Source of the DNA: Clostridia bacterium
Lineage (GTDB): Bacteria; Bacillota; Clostridia; Oscillospirales; CAG-272
DNA length: 56,942 bases
Direction of reading: 5' to 3'
NCBI GenBank assembly: GCA_017453325.1
Contig: JAFTKK010000011.1
Span: 1-56,942 of the forward strand
Part shown: positions 51,420-56,942 of the stretch, in pieces
How the letters are laid out: each line of letters begins with the position of its first letter
Position numbering within the stretch: the first letter of the stretch is position 1
The notes under the pieces: generated by a model
Seen by the model: only the letters and a program-made list of their open reading frames with translations
Databases searched by the model: none
What the model was told of the DNA's origin: nothing
Made by a program: the position numbers and the translations under genes

Positions 51420-52379
51420 TTACTCACAGTTGATTGCTTGATTACGGCAAATCAGCGCCACGCCCGCCGCATTGTCAGCCGAAAAGGCGGGCTCGGCAAA
51501 ATAAACCTCTTGGCCAAGCGCTTTTGTCAGCTTGGCCGCAATGATGCGGTTGCTCATCACACCGCCCGAAAAAAGGAGTGGGAGGGTGGGATCGTCGGCA
51601 CGCAGGTGCCGCGCGAGCGCCGCGAGTGTTTCGGCAATAAATTGCAGCACGAACGCTGCGGTAAGTGATGCGTCGCCCGTGTCGCGATAAAGCTTATCGG
51701 CTAAATTTTCAAGCCCCGAAAGGTGGCAATCCCCTCCCGAGACAGAAATGCGAGGACGCGGGATGCTCTTGTCGTTTTGGGCGGCCAGCTCCTCGAGCTG
51801 CGGGCCGCAGGGGAACGAGAGCCCCAGACGCACGCCGATGCGGTCAACGGCTTGTCCCGCATGAAGATCCACGCTGCCGCCGACGTTTTTGACCGTCAGC
51901 TCCTTGCCGTTGGGAGTGACCAGCAGCATATCGGTGGTACCGCCCGACACGTGAAAGGCGCCGAAGGGACGATCTGCCAAGGCCGTTGCCGCACCCGAGG
52001 AATACATGGCCGCCATCAGGTGCCCCTGTTGATGCGAGCAGGTAAACACGGGAATATCAAGCGCGGCTCCAATGGCGTGTGCCGCAACCGCGCCCGACAA
52101 AAAGCACGGCATATAGGAATTTTCGGCATCGCGCGGCTGGGCGGAATAACAGACAGCCACAGGGCTGTAGCCGCGCACGGTATCGCGCAGGCGCTCCAGT
52201 AAAGCGGGCAGATTTTTGGTGTGTGCAAACACGGCATCGCTCTGCCTCAGCCCCCTCTCGCCCGCCTTGACGGGGAGTGGCGCTTTGAGGTTTGCGACAA
52301 TCTCTCCCCTCTCATCAGCTACCGCCACTGAGGTGGTATAGTTGCTGGTGTCAATGCCGATATAACAGGGCTTAGACAT
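51420..52379 (-). CDS. Short TsaD/Kae1-like paralogue
   Basis: This is an ASKHA-fold protein related to the t6A transferase TsaD. I chose ATG 52379, which overlaps the nusB end by 8 bases; a longer frame exists inside nusB. Its 319 residues show IGIDTSNYTTSVAV (7-20), the metal HxxxH in SHQQGHLMA (H116, H120), and the phosphate loop HVSGGTTDML (143-152). It differs from canonical TsaD (about 340) in overall sequence and genomic place: it sits with nusB and xseA, not tsaB or tsaE. Whether it is the cell's only TsaD or a second copy of other function cannot be seen here. xseA follows 13 bases downstream. Confidence 0.82.
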   Translation of the reverse strand: MSKPCYIGIDTSNYTTSVAVADERGEIVANLKAPLPVKAGERGLRQSDAVFAHTKNLPALLERLRDTVRGYSPVAVCYSAQPRDAENSYMPCFLSGAVAAHAIGAALDIPVFTCSHQQGHLMAAMYSSGAATALADRPFGAFHVSGGTTDMLLVTPNGKELTVKNVGGSVDLHAGQAVDRIGVRLGLSFPCGPQLEELAAQNDKSIPRPRISVSGGDCHLSGLENLADKLYRDTGDASLTAAFVLQFIAETLAALARHLRADDPTLPLLFSGGVMSNRIIAAKLTKALGQEVYFAEPAFSADNAAGVALICRNQAINCE

Positions 52380-52791
52380 TTTCTGCACCGGCAAGCTCAT
52401 CTTTAATGCTGTTGAGAATGCCGTTGACAAAGGCGCGCGCGCTTTCCTCATCGAATTTTCTGCAAAGCTCCACCGCTTCGTTGATGGCAACGCTGGGCGG
52501 CACGTCGTCAAGATAGCGCATCTCAAAGATCGCCAAGCGAAGCACCGAGCGCGACACGCGCGAGATGCGGGCAGTCTTCCAGCCCTTGGCATATTTGGCG
52601 ATCAGAGCATCGATCTCCTCCTGGTGCTCGCCAACGCCGAAATAGACGCGTCTGATATACGCATCCTCCGCCACTTCACGGTTTTCGCAGGAAAGGGCGA
52701 AGATCTCGGCTCTGTCCTCATTGGTTTTGAATTCGGTTTCAAACAGCAGCGTAAAAACTGCCTCACGCGCTTCTCTTCTGTTGATGGCCAT
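52372..52791 (-). CDS. nusB: Transcription antitermination factor NusB
   Basis: NusB binds boxA RNA with S10 and supports rRNA transcription. The 139 residues are helical, with RREAREAVFTLLFETEF near 5-21, ISRVSRSVLRLAIFEM near 90-105 and PPSVAINEAVELCRKF near 111-126, all family features. It is the first gene of the eleven-gene operon and has a consensus promoter at 52865-52893 with a leader of about 70 bases. Confidence 0.94.
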   Translation of the reverse strand: MAINRREAREAVFTLLFETEFKTNEDRAEIFALSCENREVAEDAYIRRVYFGVGEHQEEIDALIAKYAKGWKTARISRVSRSVLRLAIFEMRYLDDVPPSVAINEAVELCRKFDEESARAFVNGILNSIKDELAGAENV

Positions 52792-52864
52792 GTTATGTTT
52801 CCTTCTTACATAGATTTCAATTCATGATGTGAACTTGTAAATACATTGGACTATATTTTATAAT

Positions 52865-52893
52865 ATTATAATCTTTTAAGTCTTGAATGTCAA
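52865..52893 (-). promoter_or_regulatory. Consensus sigma-A promoter of the nusB operon
   Basis: On the minus strand a perfect TTGACA (52893-52888), a 17-base spacer and a perfect TATAAT (52870-52865). This is the best vegetative promoter in the window. Confidence 0.9.
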
Positions 52894-52940
52894 TAGATTG
52901 AAATGAATATTTGCATAAAAAATGCATAAACCGGCACAAA

Positions 52941-52974
52941 AAAAGCAGGAGATGCGTGCGCATCTCCTGCTTTT
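52941..52974 (-). terminator. Terminator after rubredoxin
   Basis: The arms AAAAGCAGGAGATGCG/CGCATCTCCTGCTTTT pair over 16 bases around a TG loop; the plus-strand A run gives T7 on the minus strand. The gene ends 21 bases before. Confidence 0.9.
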
Positions 52975-52994
52975 ATCTTTGTGTTAGGCAAGGG

Positions 52995-53171
52995 TTACTC
53001 CTCGCCGTCACCCTTGATAATTTCAAAATCCTCTTTCGAGGCGCCGCAAAGCGGGCATACGTAATCCTCGGGCAGATCTTCAAAATCCGTCCCTTCCGCT
53101 ACGCCATTTTCGGGATCGCCGTTAACAGGGTCGTATTCATAACCGCAAAGTGCACAGACATAAGTTGCCAT
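52995..53171 (-). CDS. Rubredoxin
   Basis: This small iron-sulfur-free, single-iron redox protein has 58 residues. The iron ligands are C6 and C9 ([10 protein letters not shown]) and C39 and C42 (VCPLCGA), with the standard spacing. I chose ATG 53171, preceded by GAGGAGGA. Rubredoxins donate electrons to superoxide reductases, flavodiiron proteins or rubrerythrins in anaerobes, but no partner gene is in the window. Monocistronic with its own promoter and terminator. Confidence 0.96.
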   Translation of the reverse strand: MATYVCALCGYEYDPVNGDPENGVAEGTDFEDLPEDYVCPLCGASKEDFEIIKGDGEE

Positions 53172-53205
53172 TATACAATCCTCCTCAATACTTTTTGCAC
53201 TATAT

Positions 53206-53234
53206 ATCATAATCAGCCGCGTGCATCTTGTCAA
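53206..53234 (-). promoter_or_regulatory. Sigma-A promoter of rubredoxin
   Basis: On the minus strand TTGACA (53234-53229), a 17-base spacer and TATGAT (53211-53206), 35 bases before the start. Confidence 0.8.
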
Positions 53235-53281
53235 GTATATTTTCGGCGTTTTCTCATTTTTGGCAGAATAACCAAAAAATG

Positions 53282-53926
53282 TTAAGGAGTTTCCTCTGCT
53301 TCTGCCTTTGCCATATAAATTCTTGCGATATCCGCGATCATTTGCGCCGAGCCCTCGATACCGAGCAAGGAGCTGTCAAGCGAGAGATGATAGTTATCGA
53401 ATTTACCCCATTTTTTGCCCGTATAGAAATTATAGTAATTAATACGGCGCTTATCTGTCTTGTTGATCAGGGAAAGCGCCTCGTCACGGTCAATGCCGAG
53501 CTCCTCGGCAATGCGTGTCACGCGGTGCTCCTTTTCGGCATAGACAAAAATGCTGATGCGGTTGGGGTGATTGCGCAAAACGTAATCGGCACAACGCCCG
53601 ACGAAGATGCAATTTTCCTCCTCGGCGGCATTTTTGATGATCTCGGTCTGGGTGATAAAGAGCTGGTCGTTAATGGGAACATCCACGCCGAAATTACGCG
53701 CGCCGTAAAGCGAGGAGCCGATTGCCAGCGTATAAAGCAGGCTGTTGGTCGCCTTTTCGTCTACGCGACGAAGTGCATCGGGATTGATGCCGTTTTTTTG
53801 CGCGGCCATAAACAACAGGTCCTTATCGTAAACGCGAAATCCGAGAATTTCACCCAAGCGCACACCGATATCCTTACCGCCGCTGCCGTACTGTCTGCCG
53901 ATTGTGATAGACAATTTTCCTGCCAT
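53282..53926 (-). CDS. Cytidylate kinase-like family protein
   Basis: This P-loop protein of 214 residues belongs to the cytidylate-kinase-like family common in Clostridia. The Walker-type loop is [12 protein letters not shown] (10-21), followed by [27 protein letters not shown] near 104-120 and [15 protein letters not shown] near 158-172. It differs from true Cmk, which has GPAGSGKS, so the substrate is uncertain. The start has GGGAGG. It is monocistronic with a leader of about 90 bases. Confidence 0.88.
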   Translation of the reverse strand: MAGKLSITIGRQYGSGGKDIGVRLGEILGFRVYDKDLLFMAAQKNGINPDALRRVDEKATNSLLYTLAIGSSLYGARNFGVDVPINDQLFITQTEIIKNAAEEENCIFVGRCADYVLRNHPNRISIFVYAEKEHRVTRIAEELGIDRDEALSLINKTDKRRINYYNFYTGKKWGKFDNYHLSLDSSLLGIEGSAQMIADIARIYMAKAEAEETP

Positions 53927-53954
53927 GTGTGTATCCTCCCAGTCAAAGATGATC

Positions 53955-54004
53955 GCAGGGCTACGCCGTAAAAGTGTTGATTGACAATGCTTTGAGCGCC
54001 CTGC
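53955..54004 (-). other. Leader stem of the cytidylate-kinase-like gene
   Basis: GCAGGGC (53955-53961) pairs perfectly with GCCCTGC (53998-54004) within the 5' leader, enclosing 36 bases. It could fold in the mRNA upstream of the RBS. No known riboswitch is recognised. Confidence 0.35.
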
Positions 54005-54020
54005 AGAAGCTTACGTTTTC

Positions 54021-54049
54021 ATTTTAACACACTTTTTTTGATTTGTAAA
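54021..54049 (-). promoter_or_regulatory. Sigma-A promoter of the cytidylate-kinase-like gene
   Basis: On the minus strand TTTACA (54049-54044), a 17-base spacer and TAAAAT (54026-54021). Confidence 0.65.
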
Positions 54050-54106
54050 GAGGATATGTGTGCTATTGCCGCGAAATTCCGAATAGAGTGTTTTTGAGGT
54101 GAAGAA

Positions 54107-55669
54107 ATGAAAACAAAGCAACAATATTTTTATAATGCCCTGCTGGCAGCGGCCGTCACGCTGCTCATGCGCACCGTGGGCGTATCCTTTAACGTTTACG
54201 TTTCGGGCAAGGTGGGAGCCGAGGCCATGGGGCTGATCTCGCTGGTGTCGGGTGTATACAATTTTGCCGTCACTCTTGCAACCTCCGGCATCCACCTTGC
54301 CACCGTGCGCACCTTTTCCGAACGGTTAAAGCAAAGCGACGGCGCAGAAAACAAACGCTGCCTTGCGGCCTGCCTTTCCTACGCCGCATTTTTTGGCACG
54401 CTTGCCACACTCCTCCTCGCTCTTTTGGCAAAGCCCATCGCGCTTTACGTGCTGAAGGACGCGCGCACGCTGCGGGCGCTGACCCTACTCGCCTTTACTC
54501 TACTGCCTATTGCGATCAGCGCGGTGTTCAACGGTTATTTTACGGCCGTGCGGCGCGCCTATAAAAACGCGCTGGTGCAGGTCAGCGAGCAGGGCGTGAA
54601 GATTGGTCTCACGTGCTATCTTTTGATGGTGGCAGCGCCGAAAACCGTGGAGGGGAGCCTGCTCGCCATCCTCATGGGTGGGGCCGTGGCGGAGACCGGA
54701 TCCTTCCTGTTTAATCTGGTGCTTTACCTTTTTGACAAGCGGCATTTTCGCGCCAAAGCAGGCAGCGTCACACACCGAAAGATCAACGTGGCAGCCGTTG
54801 CGCTACCCGTAGCAATCAGCGCATATATGCGGTCAGGTTTACTAACAATAGAACATATTTTAATCCCTCGCGGCCTCCAAGCATATGGAGCAGGCAATTC
54901 TGCGGCATTGGCCGCTTACGGCACACTGCATGGCATGGCGCTGCCCGTGGTGCTGTATCCCGCCGCCATTCTCTCCTCCTTTTCGGCGCTTCTCATCCCG
55001 GAGATCACCGAGCAGCAGGCTGCCCAAAACCGCCGCGAGATCCGCTATATCGCGGGGCGCGCTTACCAAACGGCGCTGCTCTTTTCCATCGGCACCGCAG
55101 CGATGATGCTCGCGCTTTCGGGCGAGATCGGCGAGGTACTTTACGGCAGCAGCGAGGTGGCTTACTTTATCAAAAGACTGGCGCCCCTCATTCCGATCAT
55201 GTATCTTGACACCGCCACCGATGCACTTCTCAAAGGGCTTGGTGAGCAGGTCTATTCCATGAACGTGAACATTGCCGACGCGCTGATCTCCGTGATCCTC
55301 GTGTGGGTGCTGGTGCCCGTGCTCGGCATTCACGGATATCTGATCACCATTTACGTCACCGAAATCTTCAACGCGGCGCTCAGCATTTGTCGGCTCCTCA
55401 AGGTCAGCGGCTTCCGCCCGCGCGTGTCGCGCTTGCTGCTCGCTCCCCTCGGGTGTGCCATCGGCGCTGCCACCGTTGCTGTGCCTCTACTCACGCGCTT
55501 GTCGCGAAGCATCCCGCTCGGCGGCGGTGTGCTGGCCTTTCATATTTTTGTGATCGCGGCTCTGTATTTACTGCTGCTGATACTGACAAAAACCTTACCC
55601 ACCGGGGATATTCGGTGGCTCTTTTCCTCACTTTTTGCCAAAGAGAAATCCGCTGTGCGGGAAAAATAA
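54107..55669 (+). CDS. SpoVB-like MOP superfamily flippase
   Basis: This polytopic membrane protein of 520 residues with about 14 hydrophobic segments belongs to the MOP (MATE/polysaccharide export) superfamily. The start MKTKQQYFYNALLAAAVTLLMRTVGVSFNVYVSGKVG is of SpoVB type: the segments TLLMRTVGVSFNVYVSGK and GAEAMGLISLVSGVY are close to Clostridial SpoVB. SpoVB-like proteins move lipid-linked wall precursors, in Bacillus for spore cortex; homologues also serve vegetative growth, so a sporulation role is not certain. The RBS is GAGGTGA. It diverges from the cytidylate-kinase-like gene. Confidence 0.87.
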   Translation: MKTKQQYFYNALLAAAVTLLMRTVGVSFNVYVSGKVGAEAMGLISLVSGVYNFAVTLATSGIHLATVRTFSERLKQSDGAENKRCLAACLSYAAFFGTLATLLLALLAKPIALYVLKDARTLRALTLLAFTLLPIAISAVFNGYFTAVRRAYKNALVQVSEQGVKIGLTCYLLMVAAPKTVEGSLLAILMGGAVAETGSFLFNLVLYLFDKRHFRAKAGSVTHRKINVAAVALPVAISAYMRSGLLTIEHILIPRGLQAYGAGNSAALAAYGTLHGMALPVVLYPAAILSSFSALLIPEITEQQAAQNRREIRYIAGRAYQTALLFSIGTAAMMLALSGEIGEVLYGSSEVAYFIKRLAPLIPIMYLDTATDALLKGLGEQVYSMNVNIADALISVILVWVLVPVLGIHGYLITIYVTEIFNAALSICRLLKVSGFRPRVSRLLLAPLGCAIGAATVAVPLLTRLSRSIPLGGGVLAFHIFVIAALYLLLLILTKTLPTGDIRWLFSSLFAKEKSAVREK

Positions 55670-55684
55670 GCTCTTTTGCACAAA

Positions 55685-55716
55685 TTTTGCAAGTTTCCCT
55701 CGCCAAACTTGCAAAA
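55685..55716. terminator. Stem-loop after the flippase gene
   Basis: TTTTGCAAGTTT and AAACTTGCAAAA form a perfect 12-bp stem with an 8-base loop, 16 bases after the stop codon. The stem is AT-rich and no T run follows, so termination may be partial. Confidence 0.5.
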
Positions 55717-55736
55717 TCGCATATTAAATATTATGT

Positions 55737-55748
55737 AATCACGTGATT
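55737..55748. promoter_or_regulatory. 12-bp palindrome upstream of pckG
   Basis: AATCACGTGATT is a perfect palindrome 49 bases before the pckG -35 element; a GTTA-8-TAAC repeat follows at 55766-55781. Both could bind a regulator of the gluconeogenic gene. No regulator is identified. Confidence 0.35.
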
Positions 55749-55796
55749 TTAGGGAAAAGGAAATTGTTAACATTTTGTAACCTTTGAAAGTTTTGG

Positions 55797-55825
55797 TTGC
55801 AAATTGTGCAAAAATGTAGTAGAAT
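55797..55825 (+). promoter_or_regulatory. Sigma-A-type promoter of pckG
   Basis: TTGCAA (55797-55802), a 17-bp spacer and TAGAAT (55820-55825), 54 bases before the start. A small GACTG/CAGTC stem lies in the leader (55841-55855). Confidence 0.6.
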
Positions 55826-55879
55826 AAAAAGCGTAGATTTGACTGCTACACAGTCTAAAATTTAGGAGGAAAGTAAACT

Positions 55880-56942
55880 ATGGCTTTGACCAACAACAAG
55901 CACGTTTTGTCTTGGATCGATGAAATGGCCGCTATGACCAACCCCGACAAGATCGTTTGGATCGACGGCACTGAGGAACAGGCTGAGGCTCTGCGCGCAG
56001 AGGCTTGCTCGACCGGTGAGATCATCAAGCTCAACCAAGAGAAGCTGCCCAACTGCTACCTGCACCGCACCGCAATCAACGACGTTGCACGCGTTGAGGA
56101 CAGAACCTTCATCTGCACCACCAAGAAAGAGGATGCAGGCAACATCAACAACTGGATGGCTCCTGCCGAAATGAAGGAAAAGCTCTTCAAGCTCTACAAG
56201 AACTCCATGAAGGGCCGCACCATGTACGTGATCCCCTACTCCATGGGCGTTGTAGGCTCCGACTTTGCAAAGTACGGCATCGAGCTGACCGACTCCATCT
56301 ACGTGGTTCTGAACATGCTGATCATGACCCGCGTAGGCACCAACGTGCTTGAGGCTCTCGGCGACAGCGCAGACTACATCAAGGGTCTGCACGCTAAGGC
56401 TGACATCGACGAGGCTAACCGCTATATCACCCACTTCCCCGAGACCAACGAGATCATGTCCGTTAACTCCGGTTACGGCGGAAACGTGCTTCTCGGCAAG
56501 AAGTGCTTTGCTCTGCGTATCGCTTCCTACCTCGGCCGCAAAGAGGGCTGGATGGCTGAGCACATGCTCATCCTTGGTGTGAAGTACCCGAACGGCGAGA
56601 AGAAGTATATCACCGCTGCATTCCCCTCCGCTTGCGGTAAGACCAACCTTGCTATGCTCATTCCCCCCAAGGCTCTGAAGGCTGAGGGCTATGAGGTTGA
56701 GTGTGTCGGTGACGACATTGCTTGGCTCCGCGTCAACAAGGAAGACGGCAAGCTTTACGCTGTCAACCCCGAGAACGGCTTCTTCGGCGTTGCTCCCGGC
56801 ACCAACGAGAAGTCCAACCCCAACGCGCTGCACACCTGCCTGCGTGACGCCATCTTCACCAACGTCGTTCACGACACCAAGAACAACACCGTGTGGTGGG
56901 AGGGCCTCAACGACACGCCTCCGCAGCCCGGCGTTGCTATTG
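55880..56942 (+). CDS. pckG: Phosphoenolpyruvate carboxykinase (GTP), 5' part
   Basis: This enzyme converts oxaloacetate and GTP to PEP, CO2 and GDP, or runs in reverse for anaplerosis in fermenters. The gene runs off the window end; 354 codons are present of about 600. ATG 55880 follows AGGAGGA. WIDGTEEQ near 22-29, GRTMYVIPYSMG near 113-124 and GYGGNVLLGKKC near 193-204 are of the GTP family. The catalytic P-loop is FPSACGKTNLAM (248-259) with the reactive C252, and GDDIAWLR follows. ATP-dependent PckA has a different P-loop (GLSGTGKT). The codons are strongly biased to preferred ones, suggesting high expression. Confidence 0.96.
   Translation, partial: MALTNNKHVLSWIDEMAAMTNPDKIVWIDGTEEQAEALRAEACSTGEIIKLNQEKLPNCYLHRTAINDVARVEDRTFICTTKKEDAGNINNWMAPAEMKEKLFKLYKNSMKGRTMYVIPYSMGVVGSDFAKYGIELTDSIYVVLNMLIMTRVGTNVLEALGDSADYIKGLHAKADIDEANRYITHFPETNEIMSVNSGYGGNVLLGKKCFALRIASYLGRKEGWMAEHMLILGVKYPNGEKKYITAAFPSACGKTNLAMLIPPKALKAEGYEVECVGDDIAWLRVNKEDGKLYAVNPENGFFGVAPGTNEKSNPNALHTCLRDAIFTNVVHDTKNNTVWWEGLNDTPPQPGVAI

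Noticed and set aside
1..56942. CRISPR arrays, tRNA or rRNA genes, insertion sequences, prophage
   Set aside because: No direct-repeat array, cloverleaf, rRNA sequence, transposase or phage gene was found on either strand.

Overview
The window looks like chromosomal core DNA from a Bacillota bacterium of the class Clostridia, probably an uncultured gut lineage. Signs of this are the gene orders lepB-rbgA-rnhB-yraN, tig-clpP-clpX, whiA-murB-dnaE and nusB-xseA-xseB-ispA-tlyA-nadK-argR-recN; a dimeric-type glycyl-tRNA synthetase; GTP-type PEP carboxykinase; and genes of spore formers (PdaA-type deacetylase, SpoVB-like flippase, DUF1540, WhiA). Coding DNA is moderately GC-rich with AT-rich spacers, and promoters match the vegetative consensus (TTGACA-17-TATAAT) closely. 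I see no rRNA, tRNA, CRISPR array, insertion sequence or prophage. The genus cannot be resolved from sequence alone.

Layout. 1-664: a region with no convincing gene, holding stem-loops and an operator-like palindrome. 665-6499 (+): a small hypothetical gene, then apgM, lepB, rbgA, rnhB, yraN and thrC. 6550-7559: a DUF1540 miniprotein (-) diverging from a metallophosphoesterase (+). 7583-11046 (+): the tig-clpP-clpX protein quality-control operon. 11226-12766 (+): two membrane proteins, meeting two polysaccharide deacetylases (-) tail to tail. 14334-22430 (-): a block containing secA, a nonsense-interrupted membrane-protein gene, a 460-residue membrane protein, a 47-residue Asn/Gln-repeat peptide gene, pcrA and a further membrane protein. 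22587-24157 (+): the tRNA-modification pair trmL-mnmA. 24220-32744 (-): a HAD phosphatase, murB, whiA, dnaE and a class A PBP. 32894-41223 (+): Gfo/Idh/MocA oxidoreductase, coaE, a lytic transglycosylase, M18 aminopeptidase, prfA, tsaC, a type II topoisomerase A subunit and a small membrane protein. 41298-44212 (-): glyQS followed by a compact HprK-like kinase / PqqD-like / S26 peptidase cassette. 44278-52791 (-): an eleven-gene operon from nusB to ybaK behind one consensus promoter. 52995-55669: rubredoxin (-), cytidylate-kinase-like protein (-) and a SpoVB-like flippase (+). 55880-end: the first 354 codons of pckG (+).

Most genes are housekeeping: translation, replication and repair, cell wall, tRNA modification and protein turnover. 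Many adjacent genes overlap by ATGA or similar, which suggests translational coupling.

Two places look genuinely unusual. First, a monocistronic gene for a 47-residue, almost pure Asn/Gln peptide (17469-17612, -) has upstream a perfect match to the Bacillus forespore sigma-G consensus (TGAATA-17-CATACTA), a strong RBS and its own terminator, so it may be a previously unrecorded spore component. Second, the three overlapping genes at 41298-42763 encode an HPr-kinase-like P-loop protein, a PqqD-like (RiPP recognition element) protein and a Ser-His type S26 peptidase. This resembles a peptide-modifying machine with no visible precursor. All functional claims are from reading the sequence; no database search was run.
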